Source of the DNA: Mesorhizobium neociceri
GTDB taxonomy: Bacteria > Pseudomonadota > Alphaproteobacteria > Rhizobiales > Rhizobiaceae
NCBI RefSeq assembly: GCF_013520985.1
Contig: NZ_JACDTY010000001.1
Span: 434,001 to 498,000 of the forward strand
Direction: 5' to 3'
DNA length: 64,000 nucleotides
Shown: positions 48,627 through 57,187 of the stretch, piece after piece
Layout of the letters: each line of letters opens with the position of its first letter
Numbering within the stretch: position 1 is the stretch's first letter
Translations under genes and position numbers: made by a program
Notes under the pieces: model-generated
What the model saw: the letters and a program-made list of their open reading frames with translations, nothing else
Told to the model about the DNA's origin: nothing
Database searches by the model: none

Positions 48627-49640
48627 ATGAGCATCGCAATGAGAACGACACTTCTGCGCTCGACCGTCGTGGCCGCCGCCACCGCGCTCTGCGCCGCCAT
48701 CTCCACTCTGCCGGCCCACGCGCTCGACGCCCAATGGTGCAAGGATGTCCACATCCGCTTCTTCGTCGGCGGCGCCGAGGGCGACGCTTTCGGCACCATC
48801 GTCTATAATGGCGCCAAGCAGGCGGCGGCCGATCTCGGGCCTAAGGTCGACTACATCTTCTCCCAGTGGGACGTCGAGAAGATGGTGCAGCAATTGCGCG
48901 AAGCCGTCGCCGTGAAGCCCAACGGTATCGCCATGATGGGCCATCCCGGCGACGCCGCGATCATGCCGCTGGCCGAACAGGCGCACAAGGACGGCATCAA
49001 GATGATGTACCAGAATGTGCCGGTGCCGAAGGTGGTGGAAGCGTTCGGCGGCGGCTATGTCGGCGCCCAGCAGGAGCAGCAGGGCCGCGCGCTCGGCGCC
49101 GAGGCGTTCAAGCTCGGCAAGCTCAAGGCCGGCGACAAGGCGATCATGATCGGCCCGTTCGAAAACGAGGCCCGCGGCGCGCGCGAGCGCGGCACGGTCG
49201 CCGCGCTGAAGGAGGCCGGCGTCGAGGTGATCCAGCTGTCGTCGCCGCCGAGCGGCGAATGGGCATCCGACCCCAACCTGGCGATACCTGTGATCACCGC
49301 GGCTCTGCTCAACAATCCAGACGTCAAGGCGGTCGGCTATCCCGGCGGCCAGATGCTGGGCAATGTCGCCACCTACATGCAGGCGGCGGGCAGGAAGCCC
49401 GGCGACATCTTCAATTTCGGCTTCGACACCAGCCCGCAGATCGTCGAGGCGTTCAAGGGCGGCTGGGTGCAGCTGACCGCCGACCAGCAGCCATTCCTGC
49501 AGGGCTACCTGCCGATCCTCAGCCTTTGCCAGCAGGTGGTGCTGGGCCTGGCGCCGATGAATGTCGACACCGGTGCGGGCTTCGTCACGCCGCAGAATTA
49601 CGAGATCGTCGCCGAGCTCGCCAAGCAGGCGCTGCGCTAA
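48627..49640 (+). CDS. Sugar ABC transporter substrate-binding protein (RbsB/FrcB type)
   Basis: The 337-residue product has a signal peptide ending near THTLPAHALDA-type sequence (cut about residue 32). The mature part is a periplasmic-binding-protein fold of the sugar-binding type (CUT2): IRFFVGGAEGDAFGTIVYNGAK, then VAVKPNGIAMMGHPGDAAI and VKAVGYPGGQMLGNVATYM, each partial. It would capture a monosaccharide or polyol in the periplasm and pass it to the membrane parts encoded next. AAAGGGAGGA precedes the ATG. It is the first of three transporter genes. Confidence 0.93.
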   Translation: MSIAMRTTLLRSTVVAAATALCAAISTLPAHALDAQWCKDVHIRFFVGGAEGDAFGTIVYNGAKQAAADLGPKVDYIFSQWDVEKMVQQLREAVAVKPNGIAMMGHPGDAAIMPLAEQAHKDGIKMMYQNVPVPKVVEAFGGGYVGAQQEQQGRALGAEAFKLGKLKAGDKAIMIGPFENEARGARERGTVAALKEAGVEVIQLSSPPSGEWASDPNLAIPVITAALLNNPDVKAVGYPGGQMLGNVATYMQAAGRKPGDIFNFGFDTSPQIVEAFKGGWVQLTADQQPFLQGYLPILSLCQQVVLGLAPMNVDTGAGFVTPQNYEIVAELAKQALR

Positions 49641-49726
49641 CCTCCCAAGCTGTCGGCCGGGCCCAGGCCCGGCCGGCAGGACCGCCGGCGAGAATGCCGG
49701 CAAGCGACAATTTAGCGAGGATGGCC

Positions 49727-50524
49727 ATGGCCGAACGCATCATCGAACTGCGCGACATCAGCAAATCCTACGGTCAGGTCTATGCGCTGGGCGGGGTTAA
49801 TCTCTCGGTTGACCGCGGCGAGGTCGTCGGCCTGATTGGCGACAATGGCGCCGGCAAGTCGACGCTGATCAAGATTCTGTCCGGCGTGGTCAAGCCGACC
49901 AGCGGCGAGATTCTGGTGCGCGGCAAGCCGGTGACCGGCTGGAGTGCAGCACGCTCGCGCGACGCCGGCATCGAGACGGTGTTCCAGGACCGGGCGCTGG
50001 CGGTGCAACAGACCATCGTGCGCAACATCTTCATGGGCCGTGAACTCACCGGCTTCATGGGCTTTCTGAGGGTTAACAAGGAAATCGAGGAGGCGAGCAG
50101 GCTGATGCGCGAGATCGGCTTCACCTCGAAGGTGTTCACGCCGCATTCGATCGTCGGCCAGCTGTCGGGCGGCGAACGCCAGGGCGTGGCGATCGCACGC
50201 GCCATCTACAAGCAGGCCGAGCTGATCATCCTCGACGAGCCGACGACGGCGCTGTCGCTGACCGAGACCGCCAAGGTGTTTCATTTCGTGCGCCAGGTGC
50301 GGGCGAGCGGCCGCTCGATCCTGTTCATCGGCCACAACATCCACCACGTCTTCGACATTGCCGACCGCTTCGTGGTGATGGACCGCGGCAAGGTGGCGCT
50401 GACCGCCGATCGCACCGAGGTCAAGTCGGCGGAGGATCTCATCAACTTCATGGAAGATGTCGCACACCCCGGCGGATTGCCCGGGCTGCACGGGGCCGCC
50501 GACGCGGGGAGGGCAGCACGATGA
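49727..50524 (+). CDS. Sugar ABC transporter ATPase, single domain (FrcA-like)
   Basis: The 265-residue ATPase has Walker A GDNGAGKST, signature LSGGERQGVAIARA and Walker B LIILDEPTTAL. A single nucleotide-binding domain is present, unlike RbsA-type proteins with two, which matches the FrcA-like systems of rhizobia. I chose ATG 49727 because GCGAGG stands at the right distance; ATG 49721 lies directly behind that site. It overlaps the permease gene by 4 bp (ATGA). Confidence 0.93.
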   Translation: MAERIIELRDISKSYGQVYALGGVNLSVDRGEVVGLIGDNGAGKSTLIKILSGVVKPTSGEILVRGKPVTGWSAARSRDAGIETVFQDRALAVQQTIVRNIFMGRELTGFMGFLRVNKEIEEASRLMREIGFTSKVFTPHSIVGQLSGGERQGVAIARAIYKQAELIILDEPTTALSLTETAKVFHFVRQVRASGRSILFIGHNIHHVFDIADRFVVMDRGKVALTADRTEVKSAEDLINFMEDVAHPGGLPGLHGAADAGRAAR

Positions 50525-51561
50525 GCAAGACCATGGAACCTGATCTGAAGAGCCCGCTTGGCGGCGAGGCAGCCCGGACAGAGTGGAAGCACCCGTCCGA
50601 CCACTGGCTGCGCGGCTTCGTCCTCGACAATCGCGCCGCGCTCGGCACGCTCGTCGTGTTCATCGTCATGATGGCGGCGTTCCTGATCGCCAACCCGACT
50701 GTCTTCACCACCTGGTATCTCTACAGATCCGTGCTGACGACGCTTCCCGTTGCGCTGTTCGTGGTGGTGCCGCTGGTCTTCGTCGTCACCTGCGGCGAGA
50801 TCGACTTGTCGTTTCCGGCAACGATGGGTTTTGCCTCCTGGGTGTTCGCGCTGGTGGTGCAGGCCGGCTACGATCCGTTCCTCGGCATTGCCGCCGCGGT
50901 TCTCACCGGCACACTGCTCGGCTTCCTGGTCGGGTCGCTGGTTGTCTATGGCGGGCTGTCGTCGCTGATTGCCACGCTCGGCATGAATTTCCTGCTACGC
51001 GGCCTGATCCAGATCATCAACGAAGGCAAGTCGACAGCGCTGACCGGTCTCAGTGACAGCTGGGCCTATGCCATCTTTTCCAGCCAGGTGTGGGGCTTCC
51101 CAGTGCAGATCTTCTGGGCCTTCGCCTTCGTCGTTTTGTCGGCAATGCTGTACAACCGCCATCGCTTCGGCGCGCAGGTGAGGGTGGTCGGCGACAATCC
51201 CGACAGCGCCCAGCAGATGGGCATCGACGTCAAGCGCGTGCGGGTGAAAGTGTTCGTCTTCGTCGGTATCGGCGCGGCGATCGCCGGCACCTTCTCGGTG
51301 ATGATCAACTTCACCTGGTGGCCGACGGCCGGCGACGGCTATCTCCTGCCGGTGCTGGCCTCGGTGTTCGTCGGCGGCACGCCGACCTGGGGCGGTATCG
51401 GCACGGTTGCCGGTGGAGCGATCGGCGCGGTCACCGTGTCGTTCATCCAGACCGGCGTCGTGGCAGCGGGCCTGAGCGGCTTCTACGTGCAGTTCTTCAA
51501 CGGCCTGATCATCATCCTGTCGCTGCTGGGGCACAAGTGGAACCAGGCGAGGTATAGGTGA
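50521..51561 (+). CDS. Sugar ABC transporter permease (RbsC/FrcC type)
   Basis: The 346-residue integral membrane protein has about nine hydrophobic helices and the CUT2 permease motif region GDNPDSAQQMGIDVKRVRVKVF before VGIGAAIAGTF. The N-terminus is a hydrophilic tail of about 35 residues, then the first helix. With the binding protein and ATPase it completes a sugar importer. The operon ends here, 20 bp before the stop of a convergent helicase gene. Confidence 0.93.
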   Translation: MSKTMEPDLKSPLGGEAARTEWKHPSDHWLRGFVLDNRAALGTLVVFIVMMAAFLIANPTVFTTWYLYRSVLTTLPVALFVVVPLVFVVTCGEIDLSFPATMGFASWVFALVVQAGYDPFLGIAAAVLTGTLLGFLVGSLVVYGGLSSLIATLGMNFLLRGLIQIINEGKSTALTGLSDSWAYAIFSSQVWGFPVQIFWAFAFVVLSAMLYNRHRFGAQVRVVGDNPDSAQQMGIDVKRVRVKVFVFVGIGAAIAGTFSVMINFTWWPTAGDGYLLPVLASVFVGGTPTWGGIGTVAGGAIGAVTVSFIQTGVVAAGLSGFYVQFFNGLIIILSLLGHKWNQARYR

Positions 51562-51581
51562 GGGCAGCCACCTAAGGCGGA

Positions 51582-54338
51582 TCACACCGCCGCGACGAAC
51601 CCGTCCAGCACGCGTTTCTGGCCGGCCTTGTCGAAGTCGATGGTCAGCTTGTTGCCTTCGATGTTGGAAATGTTGCCGTTGCCGAATTTCTGGTGGAAGA
51701 CGCGGTCGCCGACACTGAAGGGCGACGGCGTGTCGGCGACGGATTTGGCGACCAGTTCGCCGTCTATGGTACGGCCTTTGACCGAGGTTCGGCCGGCGCC
51801 GTAGCCGGAGTCGGTCTCGCCATAGCCGATGCGCTCGACCTGGTGGCCGGAGCGCGAGCCCCAGTTGCGGTCGGTGGCCTCGGTGCGATTGGCCTGCGCC
51901 CGCTGCCAGCCGGGCGTGGCATAGGTGTTAGAGAAGGCGCCGGATTTTTCCGCGCTGCCGGTGTTGGCGCCGACATTGTCGAAACGTGAGGCGCCATAGG
52001 GGTTCTGTCTTCCTGCCCCCTGGCCGCCACGGCCAGATGCAAAAGAACCGCCGCCATAGGAATTGCCGTAACCGCCATAGCTGTTGCCGCTTTCGGCGAT
52101 CTCGACATGGGCGTTCGGCAACTCTTCGAGGAACCGCGACGGGATGGTCGACTGCCACAGGCCGTGGATGCGGCGGTTGGAGACGAACCACAGATGCAGG
52201 TTCTTCTTGGCGCGGGTCAGCCCGACATAGGCGAGGCGCCGCTCTTCCTCCAGGCCGGAGCGGCCGCCTTCATCGAGCGCGCGCTGATGCGGGAACAGAC
52301 CTTCCTCCCAGCCGGGGAGAAACACGGTCTCGAATTCGAGACCTTTTGCCGAATGCAGCGTCATGATGTTGACGGCGTCGAGCTCGGCGTTCTGCTCGGC
52401 GTCCATGACCAGGGCGACATGTTCGAGGAAGGAGCGCAGCGACTCGTATTCCTCCATGGAGCGGATCAGTTCTTTCAGATTCTCCAGCCGTCCCGGCGCT
52501 TCGACCGAACGGTCGTTCTTCCACATGTCGGTATAACCGCTCTCCTCGAGAATGGTCTCGGCGAGCTCGGTGTGCGGTGTGGTTTCCAGCGCCTTCTGCC
52601 AGCGCTCGAAATTGGCGGCGACTTCGCGCAGGGCCGCGCGCGGCTTGGGCTTCAGCTCGTCGCTTTCTGCGAGCTTGGCCGCGGCCTCCAGCATTGGAAT
52701 GCGCAGCGCACGCGCGGTATCGTGGATCTGGCGGATGGTGGCTTCGCCAAGGCCACGCTTCGGCACATTGACGATGCGCTCGAAGGCAAGGTCGTCGGCG
52801 CCTTGCGCGACGACGCGGAAGAAGGCCAGCGCATCGCGGATTTCCATGCGCTCATAGAAGCGCGGGCCGCCGATGACGCGGTAGTTGAGGCCGAGCGTGA
52901 CAAAGCGGTCTTCGAACTCGCGCATCTGGAACGAGGCGCGGACAAGAATGGCCATGTCGTTGAGATTGTGCTTGGCGCGCTGGTAGGTCTCGATGGTTTC
53001 GCCGACGGCCCGCGCCTCCTCCTCGGAATCCCAGGCGGCGTGGACATGCACCTTCTCGTCGTCCTCTGCCACCTTTTCGGTGAACAGCGTCTTGCCGAAA
53101 CGGCCCTCATTGTGGGCGATGAGGTGCGAGGCGGTGCCGAGGATGTGCGCGGTCGAGCGATAGTTGCGCTCCAGCCGGATGATGGTGGCGCCCGGAAAAT
53201 CCTTGTCGAAGCGCAGGATGTTGTCGACCTCCGCGCCACGCCAGCCATAGATGGACTGGTCGTCGTCGCCAACGCAGCAGATATTTACCGTGGCGCGGGC
53301 TTCGGCCGAAGAACGCCCAATCTCCCCCCTTGTGGGGGAGATGTCGGCGGAGCCGACAGAGGGGGGCGCTGTCCCGCCGGCATTTTCGTTCTGATTATCG
53401 GAGACGCCGCGATCCTTCGCGCCCCCCTCTGTCCTGCCGGACATCTCCCCCACTTGGGGGGAGATCGGCTTGCCGCCGACGTTCGCGCTTTTTCCCACAC
53501 CTTCCGGTCTTTGCGCCAGCAAGCGCAGCCACATGTATTGCGCGGTGTTGGTGTCCTGGTATTCGTCGACCAGGATGTATTTGAAGCGCTTGTGGTATTC
53601 CTTGAGCACATCCGGGTTGGCGCGGAAGATGCGGATCGGATGGCACAGGAGATCGCCGAAGTCGCAGGCGTTCAGCGTCTGTAGCCGCTCCTGATAGGCC
53701 TTGTAGAGCTCGCGGCCCTTGCCGTTGGCGAAGCTGCGCGCGTCGCCTTCGGGAATGTCGGCAGGGCCGAGCCCCTTGTTCTTCCAGCCGTCGATCATCT
53801 GCGCGAACTGCTTGGCCGGCCAGCGCTTGTCGTCGAGGCCCTCGGCCTGGATCAGCTGCTTGATCAGCCGCACGACATCGTCGGTGTCGAGGATGGTGAA
53901 ATCGGATTTCAGCCCGGCCAGCTCGGCATGGCGGCGCAACAGCTTGACGCCGATCGAGTGGAAGGTGCCGAGCCACGGCATGCCCTCGACGGCCTCGCCG
54001 ACGAGATGGCCGATGCGCTGCTTCATCTCGCGCGCGGCCTTGTTGGTGAAGGTCACGGCCAGGATCTGCGACGGGAAGGCCCTGCCGGTGGCGAGGATGT
54101 GAGCGATGCGGGTCGTCAGCACGCGCGTCTTGCCGGTGCCGGCGCCGGCCAGCACCAGGACCGGGCCCTCGGTGGTTTCGACCGCCAGCCGCTGCTCCGG
54201 GTTGAGGCCGCTGAGATAATCGGGCGCGCTGTTGTGGCCGCTGCGGGCGGCCATGGCGCGCGCGGCTATGCCCGACGGGGCCGCGGGCCGCGCATTGGGT
54301 TCGTCAAAGAAGGGCATGTCTTCCGAAAAGCCGGACAT
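51582..54338 (-). CDS. uvrD: ATP-dependent DNA helicase UvrD/PcrA with in-frame repeat insertion
   Basis: The 918-residue SF1A helicase shows Walker A LAGAGTGKTRVL (Lys70), QxxR region, motif II DEYQDTN, motif III GDDDQSIYGWRGA, motif IV SYRVIGG-like parts, VNIMTLHSAKGLEFE and GLTRAKKNL. It unwinds DNA in repair and replication. About 49 extra residues (near 292-340), encoded by a palindromic element, separate motif II from motif III. The C-terminal tail is Gly-rich with several SYGGYG-type repeats and a final domain (VGDRVFHQKFGNG) like the PcrA C-terminal part. The start is ATG 54338. Confidence 0.95.
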   Translation of the reverse strand: MSGFSEDMPFFDEPNARPAAPSGIAARAMAARSGHNSAPDYLSGLNPEQRLAVETTEGPVLVLAGAGTGKTRVLTTRIAHILATGRAFPSQILAVTFTNKAAREMKQRIGHLVGEAVEGMPWLGTFHSIGVKLLRRHAELAGLKSDFTILDTDDVVRLIKQLIQAEGLDDKRWPAKQFAQMIDGWKNKGLGPADIPEGDARSFANGKGRELYKAYQERLQTLNACDFGDLLCHPIRIFRANPDVLKEYHKRFKYILVDEYQDTNTAQYMWLRLLAQRPEGVGKSANVGGKPISPQVGEMSGRTEGGAKDRGVSDNQNENAGGTAPPSVGSADISPTRGEIGRSSAEARATVNICCVGDDDQSIYGWRGAEVDNILRFDKDFPGATIIRLERNYRSTAHILGTASHLIAHNEGRFGKTLFTEKVAEDDEKVHVHAAWDSEEEARAVGETIETYQRAKHNLNDMAILVRASFQMREFEDRFVTLGLNYRVIGGPRFYERMEIRDALAFFRVVAQGADDLAFERIVNVPKRGLGEATIRQIHDTARALRIPMLEAAAKLAESDELKPKPRAALREVAANFERWQKALETTPHTELAETILEESGYTDMWKNDRSVEAPGRLENLKELIRSMEEYESLRSFLEHVALVMDAEQNAELDAVNIMTLHSAKGLEFETVFLPGWEEGLFPHQRALDEGGRSGLEEERRLAYVGLTRAKKNLHLWFVSNRRIHGLWQSTIPSRFLEELPNAHVEIAESGNSYGGYGNSYGGGSFASGRGGQGAGRQNPYGASRFDNVGANTGSAEKSGAFSNTYATPGWQRAQANRTEATDRNWGSRSGHQVERIGYGETDSGYGAGRTSVKGRTIDGELVAKSVADTPSPFSVGDRVFHQKFGNGNISNIEGNKLTIDFDKAGQKRVLDGFVAAV
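53320..53465. repeat. Palindromic element inserted in frame in uvrD
   Basis: The 146-bp block has two inverted arms of about 50 and 47 bp (53320-53369 and 53419-53465), each made of smaller hairpins, such as TGTCGGC-GGA-GCCGACA and CTCCCCC...GGGGGAG. The pattern CTCCCCC-n-GGGGGAGATGTC...GACAGAGGGGGGCGC is a class of mosaic palindrome often found between rhizobial genes. Here it lies inside a coding region and keeps the frame open on the minus strand. Confidence 0.8.
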
Positions 54339-54477
54339 CGCCCCCGAATGTAGTGATTCGGCGGCGAAAGACCAGAAGTGTCTACGTTTTGTTCCGGTTT
54401 GGAAGCCAGATTCCCGGGCGCCGTGCGAATATTATCGCCCCGGCGCCCGACAGCCTGTGCAAAACCTCTCGCCCGGC

Positions 54478-54712
54478 CTACTTGGCTGCTGCCCGCATCC
54501 GCTCGGCGATTTTGTCGGCGACGTAGCCGGCATCTCGCGCCGCGCCATGGATCATGATGGACGAGGTCGAGTGCTGGAAATGCAGGCCACAGACATAGAG
54601 GCCGATCGCCCAGGTGCCGACCGAGATGGTCGTTGCACATGTCCAGCGTGCCACCGGTCAAAATCTCATGGATGTGCTGCAGCGCTAAGCTGAGGCGAGA
54701 GGGCAAAAGCAA
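54478..54712 (-). pseudogene. Frameshifted C-terminal relic of an unidentified enzyme
   Basis: On the minus strand one frame reads ALQHIHEILTGGTLDMCNDHLG (54700 to about 54635), and after a frame change another reads TISVGTWAIGLYVCGLHFQH and then SIMIHGAARDAGYVADKI, ending at a stop at 54478. Both pieces have protein-like composition and join at one point, which suggests a frameshifted 3' end. I cannot name the family with certainty. No upstream gene part is present. The rest of the 54339-54852 gap holds nothing further. Confidence 0.45.
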
Positions 54713-54852
54713 GGTTTGTTCTCAACCTGTGCGGTCAGCCTTGCTTGACAGGCACGGCGGGCGGGAGAAAGTTGTACCCTCGGGGGCAGGGACGGGATGC
54801 CGGCTGCCCATGGCCGCGTCGCGGAACGCGCATCAGTCGAAGGAGTATCATC

Positions 54853-57168
54853 TTGGCTGTCGTCCTCACCTCCCTCATCCTGTTCCTCATCGGCCTGGCA
54901 CTTGGCGGCGGCGGCATCCGGCTCGCGATGCTGGGCGGCAGCTGGTACTATGTCATCACCGGTCTCGCCTTCCTGATCACCGCCTGGCTGCTCTTCCGGC
55001 GCAAGTCGACGGCGCTGTGGCTTTACGCGGCGATCGTGATCGGCACGCTGGCCTGGGCGGTGTGGGAAATCGGATTCGATTGGTGGGAACTCGGCCCGCG
55101 CGGCGGCGTCATCGTGCTTCTCGCTCTGTGGCTGCTGACGCCATGGGCAAGGCGGGGCCTCACCGGCCCCGACGCGCGCGCGCCGCTCATCCTGGCGGTG
55201 CTCGCATCGCTCGCGGTCGCCGGCTATTCGATGACCGCCGATCCCAAGGACATCGCCGGCGACCTCAGCGCTGACAAGGTGACGCCGACCGCCGATCTCG
55301 GCGGCAATGTGCCTCCCGGCGAATGGCACTTCTATGGCCGCACGCCCTATGGCCAGCGCTATTCGCCGCTTGACCAGATCACGCCGGACAACGTCGCCAA
55401 GCTGCAGCCGGCCTGGACCTACCAGACCGGTGACGTCAAGGGTCCGGACGACATCGGCGAGACCACCTATCAGGTGACGCCGCTGAAGATCGGCGATGCG
55501 CTCTACATCTGCACGCCGCATAATTTCGCCATCGCCATCGATGCGGCGACCGGCAAGGAGAAATGGCGCTTTGATCCCAAGGTCAAGCTCGACAAGGACC
55601 GCCAGCACCAGACTTGCCGCGGCGTATCCTATTATGCGGATGCCAAGATCGCGGCTGGCCAGCCCTGTGCGGCGCGCGTCTATCTGCCGACCTCGGATGC
55701 GCGGCTGATCGCGCTTGATGCCGCCAACGGCCAGGTCTGCCCGTCCTTCGCCGAAGCCGGCACGCTCAACCTGTTGACCAACATGCCATACCCGAAGTCG
55801 GGCTATTATTATTCGACCTCGGCGCCGTTGATCGTTGCCGGCAAAATCATCGTCGGCGGCGCGGTCAACGACAATTATTCGACGCAGGAACCGTCCGGCG
55901 TCATCCGCGCTTTCGGTGTCGAAACCGGCGCCCTGGTGTGGAACTGGGATTCCGGCAATCCGGACCAGACGACGCCCTTGGCGGCGGGCCAGACCTACAC
56001 CGCCAACTCGCCCAACATGTGGTCGACGCCGAGCGCCGACGAGAAGCTCGGCCTGCTCTATGTGCCGCTCGGCAACCAGACGCCGGACCAGCTCGGCGCC
56101 GGGCGCAGCGCCAATGTCGAGAAGTTTTCCTCGTCGATCACCGCGCTCGATGTCGCCACCGGGCAACTGCGCTGGGTGCGGCAGACCGTGCATCACGACC
56201 TCTGGGACATGGACGTACCGGCGCAGCCGACGCTGGTCGATATCACCACCGCCGCCGGCGTGGTGCCGGGGCTGGTCGGGCCAACCAAGCAGGGCGATCT
56301 CTATGTGCTCGACCGGCGCAGCGGCGAACCAATCATTCCGGTCAAGGAAGCGCCGGCGCCGGGCGGCGCGATCGAGGGCGACCACACCTCACCGACGCAG
56401 CCGTCTTCGGATCTGTCCTTCAATCCGAAGCCGCTGACCGGCGCCGACATGTGGGGCATCACCATGTTCGACCAACTGGCCTGCCGCATCGAACTGAAGA
56501 AGCTGCGCTACGAAGGCCGCTATACCCCGCCTTCGGTGCAGGGCTCGCTTATCTATCCCGGCAATTTCGGCGTCTTCAACTGGGGCGGCGTCGCCGTCGA
56601 TCCAGTCCGCCAGGTGATGTTCGGCATGCCGACCTATCTCGCCTTCACCTCCAGGCTTGTGCCGCGCGCGGATGTGCCGGCGCCGGGCGACAACACCAAG
56701 GGCAGCGAGCAAGGGCTTAATCGCAATGAGGGCGCGCCCTATGCGGTGGTGATGGGGCCGTTCCTGTCGCCGCTCGGAATTCCCTGCCAGGCGCCGCCAT
56801 GGGGCTATGTCGCGGGAGCGGATCTCAGGACCGGCAAGATCGCCTACAAGCACCGCAACGGCACCATCTACGACATGACGCCGTTGCCCTTGCCGCTGAA
56901 AGTCGGCGTGCCCGGCATTGGCGGGCCGATGATCACCGCGGGTGGCGTCGCCTTCCTGGGTGCGGCGGTTGACGACTATCTGCGCGCCTATGATGTGACG
57001 TCAGGCAAGCAGCTCTGGCAGGCCAGGTTGCCCGCCGGCGGGCAGTCGACGCCGATGACCTACACGGTCGCCGATGGCCGCCAGTTCGTGGTCATCGTCG
57101 CCGGCGGCCACGGCTCGGTCGGCACCAAGCCGGGCGATTATGTGATGGCGTATACGCTGCCGAAGTAA
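54853..57168 (+). CDS. gcd: Membrane-bound quinoprotein (PQQ) glucose dehydrogenase
   Basis: The 771-residue enzyme oxidises glucose to gluconolactone in the periplasm and gives electrons to ubiquinone. Five N-terminal membrane helices (residues 1-140) precede an eight-bladed PQQ propeller: GEWHFYGRTPYGQRYSPLDQI, ATGKEKWRFDP, TCRGVSYY, VHHDLWDMDVPAQPTLVDI and GGPMITAGGVAFLGAAVDDYLRAYD (partly shown). I chose TTG 54853 because GAAGGAG lies eight bases upstream and the hydrophobic segment begins there; the frame is open to 54745. No pqq genes are in view. Confidence 0.95.
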   Translation: MAVVLTSLILFLIGLALGGGGIRLAMLGGSWYYVITGLAFLITAWLLFRRKSTALWLYAAIVIGTLAWAVWEIGFDWWELGPRGGVIVLLALWLLTPWARRGLTGPDARAPLILAVLASLAVAGYSMTADPKDIAGDLSADKVTPTADLGGNVPPGEWHFYGRTPYGQRYSPLDQITPDNVAKLQPAWTYQTGDVKGPDDIGETTYQVTPLKIGDALYICTPHNFAIAIDAATGKEKWRFDPKVKLDKDRQHQTCRGVSYYADAKIAAGQPCAARVYLPTSDARLIALDAANGQVCPSFAEAGTLNLLTNMPYPKSGYYYSTSAPLIVAGKIIVGGAVNDNYSTQEPSGVIRAFGVETGALVWNWDSGNPDQTTPLAAGQTYTANSPNMWSTPSADEKLGLLYVPLGNQTPDQLGAGRSANVEKFSSSITALDVATGQLRWVRQTVHHDLWDMDVPAQPTLVDITTAAGVVPGLVGPTKQGDLYVLDRRSGEPIIPVKEAPAPGGAIEGDHTSPTQPSSDLSFNPKPLTGADMWGITMFDQLACRIELKKLRYEGRYTPPSVQGSLIYPGNFGVFNWGGVAVDPVRQVMFGMPTYLAFTSRLVPRADVPAPGDNTKGSEQGLNRNEGAPYAVVMGPFLSPLGIPCQAPPWGYVAGADLRTGKIAYKHRNGTIYDMTPLPLPLKVGVPGIGGPMITAGGVAFLGAAVDDYLRAYDVTSGKQLWQARLPAGGQSTPMTYTVADGRQFVVIVAGGHGSVGTKPGDYVMAYTLPK

Positions 57169-57187
57169 GGGCGGAGGTGCGAGTTTC

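Noticed and set aside
44808..51581. A hidden encapsulin shell gene beside the EncFtn-family gene
   Set aside because: All genes from 43.3 to 51.6 kb are accounted for by other families; none has encapsulin features.
53320..53465. CRISPR-like array or transposon within uvrD
   Set aside because: There are only two inverted arms, no spacer pattern, no transposase and no target-site duplication that I can see.
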